Source: Ferrovibrio sp046294345
GTDB lineage: Bacteria; Pseudomonadota; Alphaproteobacteria; Ferrovibrionales; Ferrovibrionaceae
Assembly: GCA_046294345.1 (NCBI GenBank)
Contig: JBKBJT010000006.1
Span: 1-64,000, forward strand
Direction: 5' to 3'
Length of the DNA: 64,000 nt
This document shows positions 35,971 through 45,218 of the stretch, in pieces; positions within the stretch are counted from its first letter, which is position 1; each line of letters starts with the position of its first letter. Position numbers and translations under genes: made by a program. The notes under the pieces were generated by a model. The model did no database searches and had not been told where the DNA came from. It worked only from the letters and a program-made list of their open reading frames with translations.

Positions 35971-36414
35971 ATGTTGGCTTCGGTGATGGCGGGGGACGAG
36001 GACTATGCAGGTGATGTCACGACTACCGAAGCCTGGAACCAGCTTGCGAACGATCCTGACTCACTATTGATCGACGTCCGAACCCAACCGGAATGGAGCT
36101 TCGTCGGTGCGCCGGATCTCGGCAAACTTGGCAAGCGTCCTCTTTTTGTATCCTGGCAAGTGTATCCTGAAATGAGCGTCAACCCGCGTTTTGCTGATGA
36201 ATTGCGTGCCCAGGGCGTCCGGCCCGGGCAGGCGCTGTTCTTCCTCTGCCGCTCTGGCGCTCGCTCGCGGGCAGCGGCGAAAGCCATGACGGCGGCGGGT
36301 TTCGCACCTTGTTACAATGTTGCCGGCGGTTTCGAGGGCGACCTCGATGCCGAGAAACATCGCGGACGATTGGGCGGCTGGAAGGCTGCTGGTCTCGGCT
36401 GGATCCAGAGCTGA
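35971..36414 (+). CDS. Rhodanese-like sulfurtransferase
   Basis: A 147-residue single-domain rhodanese. The active-site loop is CRSGARSRAAA, with the catalytic cysteine followed by the basic loop; LLIDVRTQPEWSFVG is the N-terminal CH2A-like motif. It may transfer sulfane sulfur from thiosulfate or a persulfide, or serve in tRNA thiolation; the substrate is unknown. The ATG at 35971 has GAGG six bases upstream. It ends 8 bp before dnaA, so the initiator gene is probably cotranscribed with it. Confidence 0.9.
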   Translation: MLASVMAGDEDYAGDVTTTEAWNQLANDPDSLLIDVRTQPEWSFVGAPDLGKLGKRPLFVSWQVYPEMSVNPRFADELRAQGVRPGQALFFLCRSGARSRAAAKAMTAAGFAPCYNVAGGFEGDLDAEKHRGRLGGWKAAGLGWIQS

Positions 36415-36422
36415 GGCCCGCC

Positions 36423-37949
36423 ATGGTCAAGTCGTCCCACCCACAGCCGCACTCTGTCTCCATGCCTGAAGATCCGACGCTGGATGCTTGCGGTGGCCTG
36501 CCGAATGGCGAGCCGCTCGACGTGCAGTGGCAGCGCGTTCGCGCCCGCCTGCGGGTGTCTTTTGGCGATGCCGCCTTCAATTCCTGGCTCAAGCCCCTGG
36601 CCCTGGCCGATGAGGGCCTGGCCGAGGACGGCGACATCCATCTCGCCGTGCCGACCCGTTTCATGCGCGACTGGGTCGCCAATCATTACAGCGAACGCCT
36701 GCGCGAAATCTGGCGGCTGGAAAATGCCGCCGTGCGCCGCGTGGTGATCCATGTGCGTCCGACCGGTGCCATCCAGGCATCGCAGGGCAAGTCGATGGCG
36801 GCTGCCGGTATCTCCATCGGCGAGCAGCCGAAGTCGGCGCCGCTGGCCCGGCCGACGGTGACGCGCACCCCGTCCACCCTGCCGACCCTCCAGGTGCGCG
36901 ACATGGACGATATCGAGCGCGAATTGTCCGCGCCGCTCGATCCGCGCTTCACCTTCGACAGCTTCATCACCGGCAAGTCCAACGAGCTGGCCCGCGCCGC
37001 GGCCCTGCGCGTGGCCGAAAGCCCGACCGTGACCTACAACCCGCTGTTCCTGTATGGCGGCGTGGGCCTGGGCAAGACCCATCTGATGCATGCCATCGGC
37101 TGGCATATCCGCCAGCGCTTCCCCGAGCGCCGTGTGGTCTACCTCTCGGCCGAGAAGTTCATGTACCAGTTCATCCGGGCCCTGCGTTTCAAGGACACGA
37201 TGGCCTTCAAGGAGCAGTTCCGCTCCGTCGACGTGCTGATGATCGACGACATCCAGTTCATCGCCGGCAAGGAAAGCACCCAGGAAGAGTTCTTCCATAC
37301 CTTCAACGCGCTGTGCGACCAGAACCGCCAGATCATCGTCTCGGGCGACCGCTCGCCGTCGGATCTGGAAGGCATCGAGGAACGCATGCGCTCGCGCCTG
37401 GGCTGGGGCCTGGTCGCCGACATCCATCCGACCGATTTCGAGCTGCGCCTCTCCATCCTGCAGGCCAAGGCCGAGAAGAACGGCCTGACCAACATTCCGC
37501 AGGATGTGCTGGAATTCCTCGCCCGCCGCATCACGTCGAATGTGCGCGAGCTGGAAGGCGCGCTGAACCGCATCTCGGCCTATGCCAGCCTCGTCGGCAA
37601 GCCGGTCACCGTCACCTCGGCGCAGGAAGTGCTGCAGGACCTGCTGCGCGCCAACGACCGCAAGGTGACGATCGAGGAAATCCAGAAGCGCGTCGCCGAG
37701 CATTATTCGATCCGCTTCGCCGACATGCATTCGCCGCGTCGTGCCCGCGCCGTGGCCCGTCCGCGGCAGGTGGCGATGTATCTGGCCAAGCAGCTCACCT
37801 CGCGGTCCTTACCCGAAATCGGGCGCAAATTCGGCGGCCGCGACCACACCACGGTGATGCATGCCGTGCGCAAGATCGAGGAGCTGCGCGAGATCGATGC
37901 CGCCTTTGCGGAAGACATCGATTTGCTGCGCCGCAAACTAGAAAGCTGA
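36423..37949 (+). CDS. dnaA: Chromosomal replication initiator DnaA
   Basis: A 508-residue AAA+ initiator. Domain I (about 28-100) starts near VQWQRVRARLRVSFGDAAF, a variable linker follows, and domain III has the Walker A GGVGLGKTHLMHA and Walker B VLMIDDIQFIAG. The C-terminal DNA-binding helix-turn-helix ends in the FGGRDHTTVMHAVRKI signature that reads DnaA boxes. The ATG at 36423 has TGAGG six bases upstream; the ATG at 36462 is an alternative. It is followed by dnaN after 192 bp. Confidence 0.97.
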   Translation: MVKSSHPQPHSVSMPEDPTLDACGGLPNGEPLDVQWQRVRARLRVSFGDAAFNSWLKPLALADEGLAEDGDIHLAVPTRFMRDWVANHYSERLREIWRLENAAVRRVVIHVRPTGAIQASQGKSMAAAGISIGEQPKSAPLARPTVTRTPSTLPTLQVRDMDDIERELSAPLDPRFTFDSFITGKSNELARAAALRVAESPTVTYNPLFLYGGVGLGKTHLMHAIGWHIRQRFPERRVVYLSAEKFMYQFIRALRFKDTMAFKEQFRSVDVLMIDDIQFIAGKESTQEEFFHTFNALCDQNRQIIVSGDRSPSDLEGIEERMRSRLGWGLVADIHPTDFELRLSILQAKAEKNGLTNIPQDVLEFLARRITSNVRELEGALNRISAYASLVGKPVTVTSAQEVLQDLLRANDRKVTIEEIQKRVAEHYSIRFADMHSPRRARAVARPRQVAMYLAKQLTSRSLPEIGRKFGGRDHTTVMHAVRKIEELREIDAAFAEDIDLLRRKLES

Positions 37950-37993
37950 TATTTTTATAATATCCAGTAAAATCAATCATTTAATTTGTATTT

Positions 37994-38015
37994 GAGGCCG
38001 CCGCAAGGCGGCCTC
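37994..38015. terminator. GNRA-capped hairpin between dnaA and dnaN
   Basis: GAGGCCGCC-GCAA-GGCGGCCTC is a perfect nine-pair stem with a GCAA tetraloop, preceded by about 50 bp of A/T-rich sequence after the dnaA stop. No T-run follows, so it may weaken read-through, protect the mRNA, or terminate with Rho. Confidence 0.6.
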
Positions 38016-38141
38016 TTCGCATATGCAAAAACGGTGCGGAACCGGGCCAAATCCCTCGCGTACAAAAGGGGGGTTTGGTATATTCCACGGACTCGGCAAA
38101 ACCCTGCCGGAAACAACAAAAACATCACCGGTTTTCCAGCC

Positions 38142-39260
38142 ATGAAACTCACCATCGAGCGTGCCGTCCTGCTCACCGCCCTGAGCCACGTCCAGAGCGT
38201 GGTCGAGCGCCGCAACACGATCCCGATCCTGTCCAATGTGCTGCTGGAAGCCGAAGGCGACCGCCTGGCGCTCACCGCCACCGACCTCGACATCGCCGTG
38301 GTCGAGAAGCTGCCGGCCAAGGTGGCGCAGCCCGGCGCCACCACGGTGCCGGCCCACACCTTCTACGACATCGTGCGCAAGCTGCCCGAAGGCGCCGAGG
38401 TCGAACTGACCTACACGCCGGCTGAGCAGCGCCTCGATCTGCGCGCCGGCCGTTCCAGCTTCAAGCTGAGCTGCCTGCCCAAGGATGACTTCCCGGTGAT
38501 GGCCGCCGGCGACCTGCCGCACAGCTTCATGCTGCCGGCCGAGCAGCTGCGTCGCCTGATCGACAAGACGCGCTTTGCCATCTCTACCGAAGAAACCCGT
38601 TATTACCTGAACGGCATCTATGTGCATGCCGCCAGCAGCGCCGGGGTGCCGATGCTGCGCGCTGTCGCCACCGATGGCCACCGCCTCGCTCGCGTCGAGG
38701 CACCGCTGCCGGCTGGTGCCGCCGGCATGCCCGGCGTGATCGTGCCGCGCAAGACGGTGAACGAACTGCGCAAGCTGCTGGAAGGTGGCGCGGCCGAGGC
38801 CAAGATCGAACTGAGCGATACCAAGATCCGCTTCGCCTTCGGCGATCTGGTGCTTGTATCCAAGCTGATCGACGGCGCTTTCCCGGAATACGAACGCGTC
38901 ATTCCGCGCGACAACGACAAGGTGATGGAAGTCGACAGCAAGGCGTTTGCTGCCGCCGTCGACCGCGTCGCCACCATCTCGACCGAAAAAAGCCGTGCCG
39001 TGAAACTGTCGCTCAAGCCCGATGGCATCGAGCTGTCGGCCACCAGCCCGGACCAGGGCTCGGCCTCCGAACAGCTCACCGCGGCCTATAGCGCGAAGCC
39101 GATCGAGATCGGCTACAACTCGCGCTACCTGCTGGATATCGCCAGCCAGATCGAGGGCGAGAATGCCCGCTTCCTGCTGGCCGATGCACTGGCGCCCACC
39201 GTTGTCCGCGATCCCAGCGACGACGGCGCGCTGTATGTGCTGATGCCGATGCGAGTCTGA
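38142..39260 (+). CDS. dnaN: DNA polymerase III beta sliding clamp
   Basis: A 372-residue clamp subunit with the three-fold repeated beta fold, starting MKLTIERAVLLTALSHVQSVV and containing ATDGHRLARVE and the C-terminal YVLMPMRV. It tethers the polymerase to DNA. An in-frame extension upstream reads through the hairpin region and is unlikely; the ATG at 38142 gives the normal length. A TATATT element around 38077 might belong to its own promoter. recF starts 2 bp after its stop. Confidence 0.97.
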   Translation: MKLTIERAVLLTALSHVQSVVERRNTIPILSNVLLEAEGDRLALTATDLDIAVVEKLPAKVAQPGATTVPAHTFYDIVRKLPEGAEVELTYTPAEQRLDLRAGRSSFKLSCLPKDDFPVMAAGDLPHSFMLPAEQLRRLIDKTRFAISTEETRYYLNGIYVHAASSAGVPMLRAVATDGHRLARVEAPLPAGAAGMPGVIVPRKTVNELRKLLEGGAAEAKIELSDTKIRFAFGDLVLVSKLIDGAFPEYERVIPRDNDKVMEVDSKAFAAAVDRVATISTEKSRAVKLSLKPDGIELSATSPDQGSASEQLTAAYSAKPIEIGYNSRYLLDIASQIEGENARFLLADALAPTVVRDPSDDGALYVLMPMRV

Positions 39261-39262
39261 GT

Positions 39263-40468
39263 TTGGTGCGTAGCGCAGCCCTGGTTGCGGAACAGTCGTA
39301 CGAAGGCGCGACAGCAGGCGGCACCGCCGTTCTTTCGCTCAGCCTGCGCGATTTCCGCAATTACGCCGAGCTGCATCTGCGCCTGAGCGGCCAGCCGGTG
39401 GTGCTGACCGGACCGAACGGGGCCGGGAAGACCAATATCCTGGAGGCGCTGTCCTTCTTCAGTCCCGGTCGCGGCCTGCGCCGCGCCAGATTGTCGGAAG
39501 TGAGCCGCGTTTCCGGCCAGCCCGCGCGACGTTGCTGGGTCGCCCATGCGGAACTGGCGACAGCCATCGGTCCGGTCGCCATCGGCACCGGTCTGGCGGA
39601 GGCTGTGGGCGACGAGGAACTGGCCGAACGCCGCATCGTGCGGATCAACGGCGAGCCGGCGGCCAGCGCCAACGGCCTGGCCGAGTATCTGGATGTGGTG
39701 TGGCTGACGCCGCAGATGGACCGTCTGTTCGTCGAGGGCTTGTCGACGCGCCGCCGGTTCATGGACCGGCTGGTTTATGGCCTGGATGGCGGGCATGCCC
39801 GCCAGGTAGCGGCGTTCGAGCGGGCGATGCGGGAACGCAATCGCCTGCTGAAGATGGGCGGGGCCGATCCGGCCTGGCTGGCGGCGCTGGAAAGCCAGAT
39901 GGCCGAGCATGGCGTGGCCGTGGCGGCAGCGCGGCGCGAGGCCCTGGGGCGGATCGAGGCCGGCATGGCGCTGGCCACCGGGCCGTTTCCGCGGGCGCGA
40001 CTGGCGGCGCAGGGCGTGATCGAGGCCTGGCTGGCCGACATGCCCGCGCTGGCGGCGGAGGAGAAATACCGGGCCGTACTGGCCGAGCGGCGCGGCATCG
40101 ACCGCGAAGCCGGCGCGGCCACCGAAGGCCCGCATCGCAGCGACATGGCGGTGTGGCATGCGGAGAAGGACCAGCCGGCGGCGTTATGCTCCACCGGCGA
40201 GCAGAAGGCGCTGCTGATCGCCATCACGCTGGCCAATGCGCGGCTGATCCGCGCCCGCCGGCAGATGGCGCCGCTGATGCTGCTGGACGAGATTTCGGCG
40301 CATCTCGACGCCCGGCGCCGGACGGCGCTGTATGAGGAATTGCTCGCGCTCGGCGGGCAGGTGTGGCTGACCGGCACCGATGACGACCTGTTCGCAGGTC
40401 TGGCCGGTCAGGCGGAGTTTTTCACGGTGGCCGACGGCGTGGTGACGCCGCGTGCCGCTTTCAGTTGA
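39263..40468 (+). CDS. recF: DNA replication/repair protein RecF
   Basis: SMC-like ATPase that loads RecA at gaps. The 401-residue protein has Walker A GPNGAGKTNILEAL, the signature LCSTGEQKALL and Walker B PLMLLDEISAHLD. The N terminus of about 27 residues before LRDFRNYAELHL is longer than in E. coli. Translation probably starts at TTG (39263) or GTG (39266), 2-5 bp after dnaN. gyrB follows after 12 bp. Confidence 0.95.
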   Translation: MVRSAALVAEQSYEGATAGGTAVLSLSLRDFRNYAELHLRLSGQPVVLTGPNGAGKTNILEALSFFSPGRGLRRARLSEVSRVSGQPARRCWVAHAELATAIGPVAIGTGLAEAVGDEELAERRIVRINGEPAASANGLAEYLDVVWLTPQMDRLFVEGLSTRRRFMDRLVYGLDGGHARQVAAFERAMRERNRLLKMGGADPAWLAALESQMAEHGVAVAAARREALGRIEAGMALATGPFPRARLAAQGVIEAWLADMPALAAEEKYRAVLAERRGIDREAGAATEGPHRSDMAVWHAEKDQPAALCSTGEQKALLIAITLANARLIRARRQMAPLMLLDEISAHLDARRRTALYEELLALGGQVWLTGTDDDLFAGLAGQAEFFTVADGVVTPRAAFS

Positions 40469-40480
40469 GGCAGTGAGACC

Positions 40481-42919
40481 ATGAGCGAAGCAGTGGCGCC
40501 GCGCGACGGTGAAAACGGCGAGAGTTACGACTCCTCGGCGATCAAGGTGCTGAAGGGCCTGGATGCGGTGCGCAAGCGCCCGGGCATGTATATCGGCGAC
40601 ACCGATGACGGCACCGGTCTGCATCACATGGTCTACGAGGTGGTCGACAACGCCATCGACGAAGCCCTGGCCGGCTATTGCGACGAGGTCTATGTCGGCC
40701 TCAATCCCGATGGTTCCTGCACGGTGCGCGACAACGGCCGCGGCATTCCGGTCGACATCCATCCGGAAGAAGGCGTATCGGCGGCGCAGGTCATCATGAC
40801 CCAGCTGCATGCCGGCGGAAAGTTCGACCAGAATTCCTACAAGGTCTCGGGCGGCCTGCATGGCGTCGGCGTGTCGGTGGTGAACGCGTTGTCCACCACG
40901 CTCGATCTGAAGATCTGGCGCGGCGGCAAGGCCTATGCCATGCGCTTCCGCCACGGCGATCCGGAAGCGCCGCTGGCCGAGGTGGGCGAGGCCGAGGGCA
41001 AGCGCGGCACGGAAGTGACCTTCCTGCCGTCGACGGAGACCTTCACCAAGACCGAATTCGACTACGGCACGCTGGAGCACCGCCTGCGCGAGCTGGCCTT
41101 CCTCAATAACGGCGTGAAGATCGTGCTGGAGGACATGCGCGGCGTGGAGCCGAAGCGCGTGGAGCTGCGCTACGAGGGCGGCGTCGAGGCGTTCGTCACC
41201 TATCTCGACCGTAACAAGACCCCGCTGCACAAGCCGCCGATCGCCATCCGCGGCGAGCGCGACGGCATCGGCATCGAGGTGGCCCTGGAATGGAACGACG
41301 GCTACCACGAGACGATGCTGTGCTTCACCAACAACATACCGCAGCGCGATGGCGGCACGCATCTGGCCGGTTTCCGCGGCGCGCTCACGCGCTGCGTCAA
41401 CAATTACGCCAATGAAAGCGGCATCGCCAAGAAGGAGAAGGTGTCGCTGACCGGCGACGATGCGCGCGAGGGCCTGACCTGCGTGCTGTCGGTGAAGGTG
41501 CCGGATCCGAAGTTCTCCTCGCAGACCAAGGACAAGCTGGTGTCGTCGGAAGTGCGCCCGGCAGTGGAAAGCCTGGTCAACGAACTGCTGGCCTCCTGGT
41601 TCGAAGAACACCCGGCCGATGCGCGCCAGATCGTCGGCAAGGTGGTGGAGGCCGCCGCCGCCCGCGAAGCCGCCCGCAAGGCGCGCGAACTGACGCGGCG
41701 CAAGGGCGCGCTGGATATCTCCTCGCTGCCGGGCAAGCTGGCGGACTGCCAGGAACGCGATCCGGCCAAGGCCGAACTCTTCCTCGTCGAGGGTGACTCG
41801 GCAGGCGGTTCGGCCAAGCAGGGCCGCAACCGTGCCTTCCAGGCCGTGCTGCCGCTGCGCGGCAAGATCCTCAATGTCGAGCGCGCGCGCTTCGACAAGA
41901 TGCTGTCCTCGCAGGAAATCGGCACGCTGATCACCGCCTTGGGTACCGGCATCGGCCATGAGGATTTCGATCCGGCCAAGCTGCGTTACCACAAGATCAT
42001 CATCATGACCGACGCCGACGTGGACGGCGCGCATATCCGTACCCTGCTGCTCACCTTCTTCTTCCGCCAGATGAAGCCGCTGATCGATGCCGGGCATCTC
42101 TACATCGCCCAGCCGCCGCTTTATAAGGTCAAGCGTGGCCAGTCCGAACGTTACCTGAAGGACGAAGCGGCGCTGGAGGATTTCCTCATCAACGAGGGCA
42201 TCGAGAATGCCGTGCTGCGCCTGCATGACGACAGCCAGCGCGCCGGCCCGGACCTCAAGCTGCTGCTCGACCATGCCCGCATGGCCAAGGCCCTGCTGAC
42301 GGCGATCGGCAAGCGCTACAATCCCTGGATCGTCGAACAGGCCGCCATCCTGGGCATGCTGGTGCCTGAAGTGGTGGCCGATCCGGCGAAGGCCGGGCCG
42401 GCGGCCGAGGCGCTGGCGAAACGGCTGAACGCCCTGACGCCCGAACTGGAACGCGGCTGGGTCTGCGAGCCGGCGGGCGAGGGCGCCATGAGCGTGAAGC
42501 GCAGCCTGCGCGGCTATACCGAAGGCTACCTGCTGGATGCCCAGCTGTTCCGCTCGGCCGAGGCGCGCAAGCTGAACGAGATGGCCGCCGAACTGCAGGC
42601 CACCTATCTGCGGCCGGCCGAGCTGCGTCGCAAGGACGAAGTCCATCCGGTGCAGGGGCCGCTCGACCTGCTTGAGCGCGTGCAGGCCATCGGCCGCCGC
42701 GGCATCACCATGCAGCGCTACAAGGGCCTGGGCGAGATGAATCCCGACCAGTTGTGGGAAACCACGCTGGATCCGGAAGCACGCAGCCTGCTGCAGGTGA
42801 AGGTCGACCATGCCGAGGATGCCGACAACGTGTTCGAGACCCTGATGGGCGACGTGGTGGAACCGCGCCGCGACTTCATCCAGAGCAATGCGCTGAACGT
42901 CGTCAATCTGGATATCTAA
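40481..42919 (+). CDS. gyrB: DNA gyrase subunit B
   Basis: ATPase subunit of type II topoisomerase that introduces negative supercoils. The 812 residues include the GHKL ATP site (VVDNAIDEALAGYC, DNGRGIPVD, GLHGVGVSVVNAL), the transducer domain, and the TOPRIM motif LVEGDSAGGSAKQGRNR with DADVDGAHIRTL. The C terminus ends in the conserved FIQSNALNVVNLDI. It closes the dnaN-recF-gyrB cluster and is followed by a 12-pair hairpin. Confidence 0.98.
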   Translation: MSEAVAPRDGENGESYDSSAIKVLKGLDAVRKRPGMYIGDTDDGTGLHHMVYEVVDNAIDEALAGYCDEVYVGLNPDGSCTVRDNGRGIPVDIHPEEGVSAAQVIMTQLHAGGKFDQNSYKVSGGLHGVGVSVVNALSTTLDLKIWRGGKAYAMRFRHGDPEAPLAEVGEAEGKRGTEVTFLPSTETFTKTEFDYGTLEHRLRELAFLNNGVKIVLEDMRGVEPKRVELRYEGGVEAFVTYLDRNKTPLHKPPIAIRGERDGIGIEVALEWNDGYHETMLCFTNNIPQRDGGTHLAGFRGALTRCVNNYANESGIAKKEKVSLTGDDAREGLTCVLSVKVPDPKFSSQTKDKLVSSEVRPAVESLVNELLASWFEEHPADARQIVGKVVEAAAAREAARKARELTRRKGALDISSLPGKLADCQERDPAKAELFLVEGDSAGGSAKQGRNRAFQAVLPLRGKILNVERARFDKMLSSQEIGTLITALGTGIGHEDFDPAKLRYHKIIIMTDADVDGAHIRTLLLTFFFRQMKPLIDAGHLYIAQPPLYKVKRGQSERYLKDEAALEDFLINEGIENAVLRLHDDSQRAGPDLKLLLDHARMAKALLTAIGKRYNPWIVEQAAILGMLVPEVVADPAKAGPAAEALAKRLNALTPELERGWVCEPAGEGAMSVKRSLRGYTEGYLLDAQLFRSAEARKLNEMAAELQATYLRPAELRRKDEVHPVQGPLDLLERVQAIGRRGITMQRYKGLGEMNPDQLWETTLDPEARSLLQVKVDHAEDADNVFETLMGDVVEPRRDFIQSNALNVVNLDI

Positions 42920-42947
42920 TCGGTTTTCCGGTTCGTCTGGCGATCCA

Positions 42948-42980
42948 GAGCCTGCCCCAGCTTGACGTTGGGGCAGGCTC
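42948..42980 (+). terminator. Hairpin after gyrB
   Basis: GAGCCTGCCCCA pairs perfectly with TGGGGCAGGCTC across a nine-base loop, 28 bp after the gyrB stop. It lacks a T-run, so termination may rely on stem strength or Rho. Confidence 0.7.
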
Positions 42981-43047
42981 ACGCGTGCCTTGCGGCCGGC
43001 GGCGGCTGGGATAATCTGGCGCGAACAGAAAATCCGGAGGCGAGGAA

Positions 43048-44253
43048 ATGGACCTGAATTTCACAGCCGAGGAACTGGCTTTCCGCGACGAGGTCCGCCG
43101 GTTCATCGAACAGAATTTCGACAGCGAGATGCGCGCCGCCATGGCCCGCACCCGCACCGGCTATATCGCCAAGCACCTGCATATCCGCTGGCAGAAGGCG
43201 CTGAACGAAAAGGGCTGGCTGGCGCCGAACTGGCCGGTCGAATACGGCGGTCCGGGCTGGACGCCGACCCAGCGTTACATCTACGAGCAGGAGATGAGCT
43301 CGGCCGGCGCGCCCATCGTGGTGCCCTTCGGGCCGCGCATGCTGGCGCCGGTGATCATGAAATTCGGCACCGAGGCGCAGAAGAAGAAATACCTGCCCGA
43401 TATCCTGGCCAGCAATACCTGGTGGTGCCAGGGCTATTCCGAGCCGGGCGCCGGGTCCGACCTCGCCAGCCTGCAGATGAAGGCCGAGGACAAGGGCGAC
43501 CATTTCCTCTGCAACGGCAGCAAGATCTGGACCTCGGAAGCCCAGCATGCCGACATGATCTTCTGTCTGGTGCGCACAGCCCAGACCAAGAAGCCGCAGG
43601 AAGGCATTTCCTTCCTGCTGATCGACATGAAATCGCCTGGCGTCACCGTCTCGCCCATCGTCACCATCGATGAGGCCAGCGAAGGCATGCAGGAGGTCAA
43701 CCAGGTCTTCTTCGACGACGTGAAGGTGCCGAAAGAGAACCTGGTCGGCGAACTGAACCAGGGCTGGACCTGCGCCAAATACCTGCTCGAATTCGAGCGC
43801 GGCAATGCCTATTCCGGCCATCTCAAGCGGCATCTGGCGCATCTGCGCAAGATGGCCAAAGCCGAGCAGGCCCATGGCGCACCGCTGGCGCAGGACCCCG
43901 ATTTCGCCGCCAAGCTGGCCCAGGCCGAAATGGACATCATGGCCATGGAGATGCTGGAGCTGCGCGTTCTGGGCGGCACCAAAAGCGGCCAGAATCTGGG
44001 TGCGGCCTCGTCGATGCTCAAGACTCGTGGTACCGAGCTGCAGCAGCTGGTGACCGAACTGTCGGCCGAGGCGGTTGGCTATTATGCCTCGCCGTTCACG
44101 CCGCTGATCGAGGGCGCGAACGAACCGACCATCGGCCCGGATTACGCCGACGGCGCGGCCCCGCGCTATCTGAACATGCGCAAGGTGACGATCTACGCCG
44201 GCTCGAACGAGATCCAGCGCAACATCATGTCGAAGCTGATCCTCGGTCTCTGA
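43048..44253 (+). CDS. Acyl-CoA dehydrogenase
   Basis: FAD enzyme of the acyl-CoA dehydrogenase family, 401 residues. The mid-domain QGYSEPGAGSDLASL and the C-terminal IYAGSNEIQRNIMSK are standard signatures. The substrate cannot be read; sequences with the EVNQVFFDDVKVPKENLVGE pattern are often annotated as medium/long-chain or pimeloyl-CoA dehydrogenases. The ATG at 43048 follows GGAGGCGAGGAA. It stands alone, with a GGCCGGC/GCCGGCC hairpin at 44265-44283 after its stop. Confidence 0.9.
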   Translation: MDLNFTAEELAFRDEVRRFIEQNFDSEMRAAMARTRTGYIAKHLHIRWQKALNEKGWLAPNWPVEYGGPGWTPTQRYIYEQEMSSAGAPIVVPFGPRMLAPVIMKFGTEAQKKKYLPDILASNTWWCQGYSEPGAGSDLASLQMKAEDKGDHFLCNGSKIWTSEAQHADMIFCLVRTAQTKKPQEGISFLLIDMKSPGVTVSPIVTIDEASEGMQEVNQVFFDDVKVPKENLVGELNQGWTCAKYLLEFERGNAYSGHLKRHLAHLRKMAKAEQAHGAPLAQDPDFAAKLAQAEMDIMAMEMLELRVLGGTKSGQNLGAASSMLKTRGTELQQLVTELSAEAVGYYASPFTPLIEGANEPTIGPDYADGAAPRYLNMRKVTIYAGSNEIQRNIMSKLILGL

Positions 44254-44264
44254 CCTCTCCTGTC

Positions 44265-44283
44265 GGCCGGCTCTCCGCCGGCC
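44265..44283 (+). terminator. Hairpin after the acyl-CoA dehydrogenase
   Basis: GGCCGGC-TCTCC-GCCGGCC, a perfect seven-pair stem 12 bp after the stop codon; no T-run follows. Plausible boundary between this gene and the following periplasmic operon. Confidence 0.45.
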
Positions 44284-44364
44284 GGCCTTGGCGCGATCTG
44301 GCTCCATCCTAGATTCTGGCCTACACTCGGCCCATATGCCGGCCGGGGCAGGATGGAGCAGGCC

Positions 44365-45210
44365 ATGATTCGCATCCGCGTTCTTCTGAGCGTTCTGGCG
44401 GTGGCAGCTGGCGTTGCCCAGGTGCCACGCGATGGCATCGCGGCCGATCTGCCGCTGATCGATGCCCATGTGCATTACAGCCATGATGCCTGGCAGATGG
44501 TGCCCACGGCCGATGCCATCGCCATCCTGCGCCGCGCCGGCCTGCGCAAGGTGTTGGTCTCCAGTTCAAGCGACGATGGCACCCAGAAGCTTTATGAGGC
44601 CGCGCCCGACCTGATCGTTCCGGAATTGCGGCCCTATCGCAGCCGTGGCGAGATCGGCAGCTGGATGCGCGACGAGACGGTGTTGCAGCATATCGAGGCG
44701 CGCCTGGCGAAATACCGATATGTCGGAATTGGCGAATTCCATGTCTATGGCGCGGATGCCGACCTGCCGGTGCTGAAACGCGTGGTGGCCCTGGCCAGAC
44801 AGCACAGGCTGTTCCTGCATGCCCATAGCGACGCCGATGCGGTGGAACGGCTGTTCAGGCATGACCCCCAGGCCCTGATCCTGTGGGCCCATTCCGGTTT
44901 CGACCGGCCCGATGCGGTGCGGGCGATGCTGAAGCGCTACCCCACGCTCTGGGCCGACCTGGCCTTCCGCAACGACCATGCCACCCAGGGCAAGGTCGAT
45001 CCGGCCTGGCGGGCCCTGTTCGAGGAATTCCCGGACCGGTTCATGGTCGGCACCGACACCTTCACGCCCGAACGCTGGTTCTATATCGAGGAACACGCGA
45101 AATGGTCGCGCGGCTGGCTGGCCGATCTGCCCAAACCGCTGGCCGAGAAGATCGCCTGGCGCAATGCCGAGGCGCTGTTCGCCCACACCGGCTTCAGGCC
45201 TGCCGACTGA
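44365..45210 (+). CDS. Exported amidohydrolase-superfamily protein
   Basis: A 281-residue metal-dependent hydrolase of the amidohydrolase-2 group with an N-terminal signal peptide (hydrophobic core about 4-18, cleavage before ADLPLIDAH). The metal motif HVH appears in IDAHVHYSH, HAHS in LFLHAHSDAD, and the terminal aspartate in MVGTDTF. It should act in the periplasm; no substrate can be assigned. The ATG at 44365 has GGAG six bases upstream, better than the ATG at 44353. First gene of a three-gene unit with a YtkA-like and a MauG-like protein. Confidence 0.82.
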   Translation: MIRIRVLLSVLAVAAGVAQVPRDGIAADLPLIDAHVHYSHDAWQMVPTADAIAILRRAGLRKVLVSSSSDDGTQKLYEAAPDLIVPELRPYRSRGEIGSWMRDETVLQHIEARLAKYRYVGIGEFHVYGADADLPVLKRVVALARQHRLFLHAHSDADAVERLFRHDPQALILWAHSGFDRPDAVRAMLKRYPTLWADLAFRNDHATQGKVDPAWRALFEEFPDRFMVGTDTFTPERWFYIEEHAKWSRGWLADLPKPLAEKIAWRNAEALFAHTGFRPAD

Positions 45211-45218
45211 GCCGGCCG

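Noticed and set aside
40184..42982. Minus-strand open frame opposite gyrB
   Set aside because: gyrB is complete and conserved on the plus strand; the antisense frame has no domain.
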